Shown here: piece after piece, positions 1-7,181 of the stretch
Numbering within the stretch: the first letter of the stretch is position 1
How the letters are laid out: each line of letters begins with the position of its first letter
Assembly: GCA_003646525.1 (NCBI GenBank)
Contig: QMKU01000009.1
Span: 1-13,540 of the forward strand
Length of the DNA stretch: 13,540 nt
From: Campylobacterota bacterium
GTDB lineage: Bacteria; Campylobacterota; Campylobacteria; Campylobacterales; Sulfurovaceae
Reading direction: 5' to 3'
Notes under the pieces: model-generated
Database searches by the model: none
Seen by the model: the letters and a program-made list of their open reading frames with translations, nothing else
Told to the model about the DNA's origin: nothing
Position numbers and translations under genes: made by a program

Positions 1-995
1 AGATAGATTCTTTTCTACCAATACTTCCTGAGTTTCAATTCCTAGAGAAAACGAGTAAAAAGAAAATGAATGAAGTAGACGGATTAAGATTAAAAACAAT
101 TAAATTAAGAGGTCAAATATCACAGGGTCTACTATTACCTTACAACTCATTTGAAAGATTTTACAATAATGCTACTTATGATATAGGAGATGATATTACT
201 GATTTACTAGGTGTCATCAAATATGAAGCACCTATCCCTACAAGTTTGGCAGGTGATGTGAAAGGTAATTTTCCATCATTTATTAGGAAAACAGATCAAG
301 AGAGAATTCAAAACCTATTTGATGAGTATAGTGCAGATTATCTTGACAATAATGAGCATATCATCAGTGAGTTAGAGATAAACCCTATTAAAAATCTATC
401 ATTTGAAGAGTCATTAAAACTTGACGGTACTTCATGTACATATTATATTGCAAATACAGATAAATACTCTATTAAAGTAGATGAAGATATGGATGTTAGG
501 AGTGATGTTTATTTCGGTCATTGCAGTAGAAATTTAGAGAGTAAAGAGAATGAAAGTACACCTTGGGTTATCGCAAAAGAGTTGGGATTCAAAGAAGAAC
601 TACATAAGTATTATATAGAGACAAACAGGAGTATCGCAGTCCAAGGAGAGCTGATGGGACCCAAAATACAAGGCAATAGAGAGAAGCTTAGTAAAGGCAC
701 TTTCTATGTATTTGAGGTATGGGATATAGATAATCAATGTTATTTTACACCACTTGAAAGAAAAGATTTGATTGATTCTATTGAGGGTTTAGTGCAAGTT
801 CCTATACTTAATACTAATATTAAACCATTTATTAAATTTCATACGATAGAAGATATTCTTGATTATGCCAAAGGTGCTAGTATAACTCATAAAATTAGAG
901 AGGGGGTGGTATTTAAATCCAATGGATTGGTGGATGGCAATACTATTAGCTTTAAGGTTATTAACAATGATTTCTTACTTAATGGAGGAGATTAA
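1..995 (+). CDS. RNA ligase of the DRB0094/Rnl5-like family, 5' partial
   Basis: An ATP-dependent RNA ligase that would join RNA ends through a covalent lysyl-AMP. The first ATG is at 66, but the frame is open from base 3. The 21 upstream codons (IDSFLPILPEFQFLEKT...) resemble the family's N-terminal region before the conserved KLRGQISQGLLLP block, and no ribosome binding site precedes base 66, so the true start lies outside the window. Numbered from Met at 66: nucleotidyl-acceptor motif I is KLDG at 118-121 (K118), motif Ia is SRN at 154-156, a motif III-like FYVFEVWD is at 213-220, motif IV EGVVFKS is at 279-285 and motif V FKVI is at 296-299. All catalytic motifs are present, so the enzyme looks intact at its C-terminus. 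Its partner genes are not visible; DNA to the right is decayed. Family call is firm; cellular role (RNA repair or phage-like defence) is unknown. Confidence 0.88.
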   Translation, partial: IDSFLPILPEFQFLEKTSKKKMNEVDGLRLKTIKLRGQISQGLLLPYNSFERFYNNATYDIGDDITDLLGVIKYEAPIPTSLAGDVKGNFPSFIRKTDQERIQNLFDEYSADYLDNNEHIISELEINPIKNLSFEESLKLDGTSCTYYIANTDKYSIKVDEDMDVRSDVYFGHCSRNLESKENESTPWVIAKELGFKEELHKYYIETNRSIAVQGELMGPKIQGNREKLSKGTFYVFEVWDIDNQCYFTPLERKDLIDSIEGLVQVPILNTNIKPFIKFHTIEDILDYAKGASITHKIREGVVFKSNGLVDGNTISFKVINNDFLLNGGD

Positions 996-999
996 TTTC

Positions 1000-1113
1000 A
1001 TGGTTAGTCGCTACCCATCACTAGCTCTCAATACTTTTGAAACCATAGCTGTGGACAAATCTAAATACTGCACCAAGAAAATATCACTCTCAAACTGGAG
1101 CTTGCACGAATGA
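1000..1113 (+). CDS. possible 37-aa ORF or truncated start of a lost gene
   Basis: A short open frame starting MVSRYPSLALNTFETIAVDK and ending SNWSLHE. In its favour is a strong Shine-Dalgarno sequence, GGAGGAG at 984-990, nine bases before the ATG and overlapping the end of the RNA ligase gene, as expected for a translationally coupled next gene. Against it are its size and the absence of any recognisable family. Its stop falls in a small inverted repeat and the FISUMP remnant on the other strand ends a few bases beyond. It may be the preserved beginning of a longer gene whose remainder was removed by rearrangement. Function unknown. Confidence 0.25.
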   Translation: MVSRYPSLALNTFETIAVDKSKYCTKKISLSNWSLHE

Positions 1114-1118
1114 AGCTC
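1098..1118. repeat. small inverted repeat between convergent remnants
   Basis: GAGCTT at 1098-1103 pairs with AAGCTC at 1113-1118 around a 9-base loop. It lies at the 3' ends of the plus-strand small ORF and the minus-strand FISUMP remnant. No T-run follows on either strand, so it is not a convincing intrinsic terminator. Confidence 0.3.
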
Positions 1119-1516
1119 TAATGCTTCAGGCACCGTACCGACCGACCGAAGGCACGACCACCATTGTGCCAGTCTATATCATCCAAATAGAAGAGCAAGT
1201 TACGCGATCTAGAACCATCTGCAGAGCTAGACCATACATAGCCCACCACACTTGTGTCAGGTGCGGTGCCACTAGAGCTGATACACTGATCAGCTGACGG
1301 CAACTTCAAGAAGCTAGCGACATCGTCCCTGTTGGCGACACCTGTATCTGTCGTCTCTGTTGCTAGTTCTGTCTCTGTAGGTACTCTGTATCCTGTAGGA
1401 CATACAGAAACTAAAACTACACTCCTGTCCCTAAAATTTAAGATTTTTTCAGAGATTATTGGCGACATTTTATCATATCTATCAAAAAACCAGCCAATTC
1501 TCCATATTGAAAGCAT
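1118..1516 (-). pseudogene. C-terminal remnant of a FISUMP-type (Fib-succ-major-like) protein
   Basis: From about residue 38 the product carries a recognisable FISUMP ending: CPTGYRVPTETEL (39-51), FLKLPSA (69-75), GYVWSSSADGS (92-102) and the closing GRSVRCLKH (124-132). Proteins with this ending are usually secreted or surface-anchored, with a longer N-terminal part including a signal peptide. Here there is none: the first 30 or so codons (MLSIWRIGWFFDRYDK...) share bases with the end of the neighbouring gene in another frame, and no ribosome binding site precedes them or the internal ATG at 1468. The natural reading is a 5'-truncated fragment; homologous sequence begins near base 1417, close to a 15-base repeat shared with 2877-2891. 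The terminal C-type-lectin-like tail is the sort of region that diversity-generating retroelements can target, but no reverse transcriptase or template repeat is visible here. Confidence 0.6.
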
Positions 1517-1817
1517 CTTGAGTCATAGGCATACTCTTCCAGCCGTTGGTCTCTAAATACATCACTCGCCCACCAAAGTATCCTACCGCATATCGCTCCT
1601 TAAATAGAGGAAAGGCTCCTGAGTGCAAGAGATGAAAAACCTCTTCATAGTCCTTGGGTTGATGATAAAACTCAAAATTGATCTGATGTATAGCCTCTAG
1701 TGCTGCATGTAGCATCTCATTGGCAAACATGGATTTGCTCAAGAGATAGTATGAGGGATAACTCACCGCTGGATCATCCATAATATCTGAAATATATAGT
1801 CGCTCTTTTTTATTCAT
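1482..1817 (-). CDS. hypothetical protein, 111 aa
   Basis: I do not recognise the family. The product is soluble and mixed, with many aromatic residues (YPSYYLLSKSMF, FEFYHQPKDYEEVF, AVGYFGGRVMYLE), no signal peptide, no membrane segment and no cysteines. The composition looks like a real folded protein rather than an antisense shadow. The ATG at 1817 is not preceded by a clear Shine-Dalgarno sequence; AT-rich hexamers (TATCCT, TATACT on the minus strand) lie just upstream, so a leaderless or very short-leader transcript is possible. It overlaps the out-of-frame beginning of the FISUMP remnant by 35 bases. It sits alone in decayed DNA between broken genes, so it could itself be shortened. Confidence 0.5.
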   Translation of the reverse strand: MNKKERLYISDIMDDPAVSYPSYYLLSKSMFANEMLHAALEAIHQINFEFYHQPKDYEEVFHLLHSGAFPLFKERYAVGYFGGRVMYLETNGWKSMPMTQDAFNMENWLVF

Positions 1818-2016
1818 AGGGGAAGTATAGGATAGAATATAAATGGGAGAGAAAAATATGTCAAAATGTAATATTTTTTAATTTAGCTCAGGGTTGCTTT
1901 GAGGTTGCGGATGAGGAAAGACGAGATTAGGAAGCTCCCAAAAACAAAAATGATGTACTAAAAAAAGCTAAGTCACATTTAGATATAATTAACAATCAAA
2001 AAGAGGAATAGTATCA
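1818..2016. other. gene-free spacer with promoter of the methyltransferase remnant
   Basis: About 200 bases without a convincing gene. The right end holds a good -10 hexamer, TATAAT at 1984-1989, and a ribosome binding site AAGAGGA at 2001-2007 for the ATG at 2017. The middle part (about 1880-1945) is less AT-rich than its surroundings and might be a remnant, but I cannot assign it. Confidence 0.4.
1984..2007 (+). promoter_or_regulatory. -10 box and ribosome binding site of the methyltransferase remnant
   Basis: TATAAT at 1984-1989 is a perfect -10 hexamer with no clear -35, common in Campylobacterota. AAGAGGA at 2001-2007 stands nine bases before the ATG at 2017. The broken gene therefore keeps its original start signals. 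Confidence 0.5.
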
Positions 2017-2523
2017 ATGCCAATTAGCTTTACAGATCAAATACATGCAAATCTATTAAAAACTATAGAGTATAAGGCTTCTGTGTATGCTAAAACTACA
2101 TCTCTTGATCAGAAGAAAAAATTAGGGCAGTTTTTTACAGATCATCGAATAGCTGGCTTTATGGCTACTCTCTTTTCTCTTGATCTGCCAAAGAGTCAAA
2201 AAATAGAGATCCTTGATTGTGGTGCAGGTCATGGGATATTGTCAATTTCTCTTTTAAATTATCTTTAACCCTCCATATTTCAAACTTAAAAAAGATGATC
2301 CAGAAGCAAAGGCAATGAGTCATATTATGCATGGGCAACCTAATATCTATATGCTCTTTATGGCAAAAAGTAGTGACATACTTAAAGAGAGTGGAGAGAT
2401 GGTTTTTAGTATGTCTAGAAGTTTTGCATCAGGTGCTTACTTTAAAAAATTTAGAGAGTACCTCTTAGAGCATAGTTCTCTCGATCATATTCATATCTTT
2501 AATACTAGGAGAGAGCATTACTA
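2017..2523 (+). pseudogene. broken Eco57I-like N6-adenine DNA methyltransferase
   Basis: Two pieces of one enzyme in different frames. Piece one (2017-2268) has the family's N-terminal LGQFFT (residues 36-41) and SAM-binding motif I, ILDCGAGHGILS (65-76). Piece two is open from about 2261 to the stop ending 2523 and begins IFNPPYFKL, i.e. catalytic motif IV NPPY at about 2267-2278, followed by HGQPNIYMLFMAKS and SRSFASGAYFKKFREYLLEH, all typical of Eco57I-type methylases. In intact enzymes motif I and motif IV are separated by roughly 60-90 residues; here they abut, so an internal deletion plus frame change has occurred. The C-terminal target-recognition part is also missing: the frame stops shortly after an IFNTRREHY segment. 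Full-length relatives are several hundred residues, so this is a dead restriction-modification gene. No restriction partner is seen. Confidence 0.85.
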
Positions 2524-2830
2524 AATGATGCCAAAGAGATCTTGTGCCGAATCCTCCCACCCAAAAACCCCCTCAAGCCCCCATAAATTCAATACTTAAG
2601 CCATTCTGTATTAGATATTGTAAGCACGGAATTAATTAGATTATAAGTGTATATAGGGTATCCCAAGAACAGATACTATGACAATGGAAAGAGCACAAAT
2701 AAAGATAATTATAATAGTAGAAAAAATGAAAGTACAAGAAGTGTAGGTGCATCAGCAAATCCAGAAAATAAACTCTAAGAATCAAAACTTGATGATTATA
2801 CACCACCTCCACAAAAAAATCTGATATGCA

Positions 2831-2852
2831 TTCAACAGCGGGAGCTGCTGAA
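2831..2852 (-). terminator. possible weak terminator hairpin downstream of the signalling operon
   Basis: TTCAACAGC (2831-2839) and GCTGCTGAA (2844-2852) pair at 8 of 9 positions around GGGA. Read on the minus strand, it lies about 45 bases past the operon's last stop, and a run of seven T follows roughly 11 bases later. The gap before the T-run is longer than in a classical intrinsic terminator, so this is tentative. Confidence 0.3.
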
Positions 2853-2876
2853 CGAGTAAAAGTTTGGTTTCGTCAG

Positions 2877-2891
2877 CTGTCCCTAAAATTT
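2877..2891. repeat. 15-base direct repeat, copy 2 (copy 1 at 1425-1439)
   Basis: CTGTCCCTAAAATTT occurs perfectly at 1425-1439 and 2877-2891. The first copy is at the point where FISUMP homology begins, the second just outside the end of the signalling operon, so the pair brackets most of the decayed block. It may mark an insertion or rearrangement boundary. Confidence 0.5.
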
Positions 2892-2897
2892 CTAAAT

Positions 2898-3974
2898 CTA
2901 ACTAAATTTATTTTTGATATCCAGAATTTTATCAAAGTTTGCTATGAAGATATCTAAAAGCTCTGGGTCTAGTTTGATGCCTCTTTCTCTCTTCATCACC
3001 TCTAGCGCATCGCTACTATTTAGTGTATGCTTATTGTAGCATCTACTAAAAGTTAATTCATCAAAATAATCGATAACTGCTGATAATCTTGCATATAGTG
3101 GTATCTCTTTCCCCTTAATGCCTTTTGGATAGCCACTCCCATCCCAATGCTCATGATGATTGAGTGTAACAGTTTTAGCTATCTTTATAAGATCTGTCTC
3201 CTCTACGCCGTCCAATACAATCATGCCTAACTTTGGATGTTCTTTGTACATTTTAGTATCTGTATTGATAAGTTTGTCTTTTGGTATCCTTAAGAGACCT
3301 ATATCATATATAGACATAACATAGAAGAGATTATCTATATCTTTACTATTTATGCCATATAGCTTTGCAAATAACGAGATATAATTCCCCAACCTTTGTG
3401 AAGCAATCTTATCGCTACATTCATGTGTCATAGTTCCCAATCTCTCCAAGAGAGTCTTTTTGGAATGATCAGCAATTTTTAATAGTTTTTGTAGCTTCTG
3501 TAGATACTCCATGGAGGTAACATTTTGACCATCTTTTGGTTTTTCAAGACTAGATAAAATATCTGAAAATCTTTTGATATTCAGATGATTAAATACTCTT
3601 AGTTTTAACTCAATGGGATTGTATGGTTTGGAGATGAAATCATTGGCTCCTAGCTTGTAGGTACTCCTCTTCTCTTCATCTTTTGAAGTCAAGATAATGA
3701 CAGGTATAGACTTGTACTCTTCACTATTTTTAAGTATCTCAAGTGTCTTAAAGCCATTCATAATAGGCATCATTAGGTCAAGAAGTATAACATCAATCTT
3801 GCGTGTGGAGAGTACTTCAAGTGCCTCTTTTCCATTGGCTGCCTGCACAACTGTAACAGACGCTATCTCTTCAAAGATAGCAGAAGCCAACTCTTGGTTG
3901 AAACTATCATCCTCAACACTCAAGATAGATACATCACCCAAATCTAACCACTCTTTCATCTGACTATTTTTCAC
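2898..3974 (-). CDS. receiver + HD-GYP domain response regulator (output 2)
   Basis: A response regulator whose output family hydrolyses cyclic-di-GMP. Receiver at 15-130: acidic D22/D23, phospho-acceptor D66 in LLDLMMP, T96, K116 in SKP. HD-GYP domain about 180-350: H246, H273-H274 in NHHEHWDGSGYP, GYP at 281-283 and D302 in IDYFDEL are all kept. However, the canonical HD pair of HDIGK reads Y223-D224 (YDIGL), and the preceding helix has SQRLGNY where the family usually has His-x-x-R. Two metal-site positions are thus altered, so activity is uncertain. Start chosen: GTG at 3974, directly abutting the kinase stop, with GAGG about nine bases upstream inside the kinase gene; the ATG five codons later has no ribosome binding site. 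Last gene of the operon and likely phosphorylated by the kinase's HPt domain. Confidence 0.88.
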   Translation of the reverse strand: MKNSQMKEWLDLGDVSILSVEDDSFNQELASAIFEEIASVTVVQAANGKEALEVLSTRKIDVILLDLMMPIMNGFKTLEILKNSEEYKSIPVIILTSKDEEKRSTYKLGANDFISKPYNPIELKLRVFNHLNIKRFSDILSSLEKPKDGQNVTSMEYLQKLQKLLKIADHSKKTLLERLGTMTHECSDKIASQRLGNYISLFAKLYGINSKDIDNLFYVMSIYDIGLLRIPKDKLINTDTKMYKEHPKLGMIVLDGVEETDLIKIAKTVTLNHHEHWDGSGYPKGIKGKEIPLYARLSAVIDYFDELTFSRCYNKHTLNSSDALEVMKRERGIKLDPELLDIFIANFDKILDIKNKFS

Positions 3975-6044
3975 TTATTTTGCCTCATTAACAAGAAGTT
4001 TCAAATCATTGACGAGATAGGCTTTTCTATTGTAAATCGATAAGAGATCACCGTTTTCGGAGAGTTTTTGCAACTCACCAGACTCATGAGCCATATCATG
4101 CAATCCTATATTTGCACAGACACCTTTTAGGATATGGAAATCCTCAACAAGCTCTTTGGTATCTCTCTTTTTGGTATTTTCTTCAATTCTACCTATATAC
4201 TCTTTGATGCTCTCTACTGCCTTCAAGAAGAGTTTGGCTGATATCTCTGGAGTAAAATTACTCTGAAGATGTTTAAATACTATCTGCTTCATCCCTTTGC
4301 CGTCTAGCTTTTTCTTCTCTTTAGTTTCTAGTTTTGTCTCCTGCAAGATATTGGTTTTCATGGTGCCAAGATGGATTGACTTGAACTCGTTATTGACCAA
4401 TTTGAGTAGTTTATCTTCTATATCTTTTCTCTCAAGAGGCTTCTCTATGAAGTCATCCATGCCAGAATCTTGTGCAGCGATTTTATCCTCTTTGTAGACA
4501 TTGGCACTCATACATATGATAGGTATCTCTTTGTTGAACTTTCTTATCTCTCTAGTGGCTTCTAGTCCATCCATCACAGGCATTCTCATATCCATCAATA
4601 CTGCATCATAGGCATTGTTTTTGACCATATCTACTGCTTCTTGACCATTCACGGCAGTATCACAAACTATGGAGAAGAAGTTGTTGAGCATCTCTTTTTC
4701 ATACTCTCTGTTGAGTTCCACATCTTCAACTATAAGAATATCAATTTTGGAGTAATCCACCTCTTTTGTCTCTCCAAAAAACTCTGAAGAGTAGATACTC
4801 TCTGTCTGCTTGATAAATCTTTGATAAGGTATAGGTTTATGTATCACTTGGTCAAACTCTGCAAAACTTTTATCACTATCCTCTTCTACCAAAGCAACTA
4901 ATTTGATATCTGGGTTGATAGCCTTTAGTGTTCCTGCTATATGATGTGTGTCCTTTTTAAATACATCCATATCAAAGATAGCAACATCATAAAATTGACC
5001 ACTTACAACCATCTGTACCAAAGATGAAGTGATATTTGCATTGATGATATTATAGTTTTGGAAGTTGACACCTAGCCCCATGAACTCTTGAGATATCTTA
5101 TCTATAAACTCATCTCTATTTGCAAACATCATGATATTTGCACCTTTGAGATCTTTTCCTACCTCTTTCTTGGTAGATTTTTCAACTACAATCTCAGCAC
5201 TAAAGCTACTTCCTACGCCTGCTTTTGACTCAACACTGATCTCTCCATCCATCAAATACGCTAACTGTTGTGAGATATATAGACCTAGTCCAGTCCCTTG
5301 AGTCTTGTCTGTAGACTGAAAAGGATCAAAAAGTGTATCAGTTACATCAGCAGGTATACCATCACCTGTATCATCAACATTGATAATAAATTTGACTTTG
5401 TCGTTCTCTAGCTCCTCAATACTCTTGATATAAAAACGAATAGAGCCTTGTTTTGTAAATTTGGCAGCATTAGATAGAAGGTTGATAAAAATTTGCTTTA
5501 CCCTCTTGTCGTCAGATATCACAGGATACTCCAAAAGAGGGATAGTTGCAATGAATTCAACACCGTCTGCCACTTTGGACTTGATAAGACTAGCGCACTC
5601 ATTGAGTATATCATCAAGGTCAAACTCTTTGACTGAGAGTTCTATACGGTTATCTTCTAGTTTGGCAACATCTAACAAATCACTAATAAGTGCCAACAGA
5701 TGATCAGAACTCTGTACAATATTTGTTAGGTATCTTTTTTGTTTATTGTTAAGTAAGGTATCATCTAGTAGTTCACTATATCCCAATATAGCAGTAAGTG
5801 GTGTTCTGAGTTCATGACTGACAGAAGCGATAAATCTCTTCTCATTTCTTAGTGACTCTTCTAGCTCTTGATTGACCTTGGATAGGAGGTGAGAGAGAGT
5901 GAGCTTATCTTCATTGGCTTTGATATATTTTGCCTCTGTTTTCCCGATCTCTTTCTCTAAAATATCAAATTTTTTGGTGAGTACGGTTTTGCTAGTTGAC
6001 TCTGGAAGATTATTTATGATAGTTATTATAGGTTGCATTAACAT
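3975..6044 (-). CDS. hybrid sensor histidine kinase: HisKA-HATPase-pseudoREC-REC-HPt
   Basis: A tripartite phosphorelay kinase with BarA-like order, 689 aa. Short N-terminal coiled coil (about 35-70) with no transmembrane segment, PAS, GAF or other sensor. HisKA has H77 in SVSHELRTPL. HATPase: N box N188-N192 (NLLSN), G1 DTGDGI 225-230, F box FDPF 239-242, G2 GTGLGL 250-255. A degenerate receiver follows at about 301-415: D358 and K403 remain but the acidic pair is gone. A complete receiver at 433-550 has E440/D441, D485 in LMDMRMP, S513 and K535. The HPt domain at about 586-689 has H637 in FHILKG. The expected relay is H77 to D485 to H637 and on to separate receivers. The start has AAGGAG overlapping the FIST stop, with three bases between genes. 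The protein appears cytoplasmic and presumably takes its signal from the adjacent FIST protein; that partnership is inferred. Confidence 0.93.
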   Translation of the reverse strand: MLMQPIITIINNLPESTSKTVLTKKFDILEKEIGKTEAKYIKANEDKLTLSHLLSKVNQELEESLRNEKRFIASVSHELRTPLTAILGYSELLDDTLLNNKQKRYLTNIVQSSDHLLALISDLLDVAKLEDNRIELSVKEFDLDDILNECASLIKSKVADGVEFIATIPLLEYPVISDDKRVKQIFINLLSNAAKFTKQGSIRFYIKSIEELENDKVKFIINVDDTGDGIPADVTDTLFDPFQSTDKTQGTGLGLYISQQLAYLMDGEISVESKAGVGSSFSAEIVVEKSTKKEVGKDLKGANIMMFANRDEFIDKISQEFMGLGVNFQNYNIINANITSSLVQMVVSGQFYDVAIFDMDVFKKDTHHIAGTLKAINPDIKLVALVEEDSDKSFAEFDQVIHKPIPYQRFIKQTESIYSSEFFGETKEVDYSKIDILIVEDVELNREYEKEMLNNFFSIVCDTAVNGQEAVDMVKNNAYDAVLMDMRMPVMDGLEATREIRKFNKEIPIICMSANVYKEDKIAAQDSGMDDFIEKPLERKDIEDKLLKLVNNEFKSIHLGTMKTNILQETKLETKEKKKLDGKGMKQIVFKHLQSNFTPEISAKLFLKAVESIKEYIGRIEENTKKRDTKELVEDFHILKGVCANIGLHDMAHESGELQKLSENGDLLSIYNRKAYLVNDLKLLVNEAK

Positions 6045-6047
6045 TGA

Positions 6048-7181
6048 TTACTCCTTTTCTCGTAGTAGTGCGGTGACAAATGTCTCATTGTGAAAGCCAT
6101 ATCCACCAGGGAAGGCACCTATCTCTCCATAAGCAAAGAAGCCGACAAGAGGGCATTTGGCTGCTCTATAAGCTACCTCTATCTCTTGAATTGTAAATGC
6201 TCCAAGTACTTGCTTGCGTGAACAACAAGGAAATACAAGGGCTATATCGGGAATGAAGTTCTCTTTTTGTGATATAGACTCATTGATACTTTTTGATACC
6301 TCATCTATGATGGCTTTCCCTTGAGGAGCTGAGATGCGTACTTTGGACTTCTCTTCGACATGTCCTGCAAATATCAAAGATCCATCGACTTTATTGATAT
6401 CTAATACAGCCCTATATACTACTTGACCATTACGCATAGTAACCTCAAGAGGATACTCTATACCTGTTTGAGGCATATCTATACTCTCAACTTGGAGATA
6501 TGTTTTGTAAAACTCAGCAGCAGGTTTATTATCTATTTGGTAGACGATATTTTTATCTGCTTGGGTAACTATTTTCTCTTTGCCTATGCCTATCCACCCA
6601 AATGCGCGAGACCCCACTACTTCTATCTTGGAGTTATCTAGAGCCAAAACAACGGTACCGTGGTTATTGAAATTTTCTCCAGAAAAGACGAGAGTATCTT
6701 TGAGTATGAGGTCATCTCCTGCTGCTCCACCAAAGGCATATGTGACACCAGAACTCAATATCCCTTGAGTATAGGCATCATTATCAAATGCCAATCCAGC
6801 GGTAGCTGTGACAATAGTAGTATCATCAAATTGACTTCTAGCCCAGCTCCCTGCCTGCTTGCCCAGTGAGTAATATTGGTCTCCCCCAAAAGGAAACAAC
6901 TTAAGAGCTATGGCCTTGGGGTCTACATCTACAAGCATGCAGACTATAGTCTCCTCTTTTTCATTTACACCTAACTCTTCATTTGCAAAGACTTCACCGA
7001 CTGTAGTAGATCCAAATATATAAAATGAATATTTGTTTAACTCTGCTACTAATTTGCGTACATCATAAGCTACAGAGGTATAGACAAAAGCCAAAGATGG
7101 GGCAAATCCCTCCTTGATCTTTTCGTCTATCTCTTCTATCAAATCCTCGATAGAGTAGGCATTGATAAGCATACTTTTCAT
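6048..7181 (-). CDS. FIST domain sensory protein (FIST_N + FIST_C)
   Basis: A stand-alone FIST protein, 377 aa. FIST is described as an intracellular ligand-sensing module, often fused to or encoded with kinases, chemoreceptors or diguanylate enzymes; small-molecule ligands such as amino acids have been proposed. FIST_N covers about 28-215 with YGSTTVGEVF-like FGSTTVGEVF at 56-65 and FGGAAGDD at 150-157. FIST_C covers about 220-360 with VFPCCSR at 316-322 and GFFAYGEIGAFPGG at 347-360, both hallmark stretches. No signal peptide or membrane segment. The start overlaps the previous stop as TAATG, with GGGAG seven bases upstream. Its place directly before a kinase that lacks any sensor domain strongly suggests it supplies the input. 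The CC at 319-320 could bear on redox or ligand sensing, which is speculative. Confidence 0.92.
   Translation of the reverse strand: MKSMLINAYSIEDLIEEIDEKIKEGFAPSLAFVYTSVAYDVRKLVAELNKYSFYIFGSTTVGEVFANEELGVNEKEETIVCMLVDVDPKAIALKLFPFGGDQYYSLGKQAGSWARSQFDDTTIVTATAGLAFDNDAYTQGILSSGVTYAFGGAAGDDLILKDTLVFSGENFNNHGTVVLALDNSKIEVVGSRAFGWIGIGKEKIVTQADKNIVYQIDNKPAAEFYKTYLQVESIDMPQTGIEYPLEVTMRNGQVVYRAVLDINKVDGSLIFAGHVEEKSKVRISAPQGKAIIDEVSKSINESISQKENFIPDIALVFPCCSRKQVLGAFTIQEIEVAYRAAKCPLVGFFAYGEIGAFPGGYGFHNETFVTALLREKE

Larger units (their letters stand above)
2524..2897. other. gene-free decayed region between methyltransferase remnant and signalling operon
   Basis: No intact gene seen in 374 bases. There is a short open stretch around 2640-2778 (YDNGKSTNKDNYNSRKN..., ending at a TAA) with a hydrophilic, Asn-rich composition that may be the tail of a lost gene, followed by another short piece near 2780-2857. 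A hairpin lies at 2831-2852 and a 15-base repeat at 2877-2891. It has the look of accumulated fragments. Confidence 0.4.

Noticed and set aside
1118..1516. A full diversity-generating retroelement
   Set aside because: No reverse transcriptase, accessory gene or template repeat is visible in the window; only a possible target-type tail is present.
1332..1556. 74-codon plus-strand frame
   Set aside because: It is a shadow of the FISUMP remnant (repeated SVVSVASSVSV arises from its reverse codons).
1905..1950. GAGGAAAG stretch resembling the conserved start of RNase P RNA
   Set aside because: Only eight bases agree; the rest of the conserved core and its partner strands are absent.
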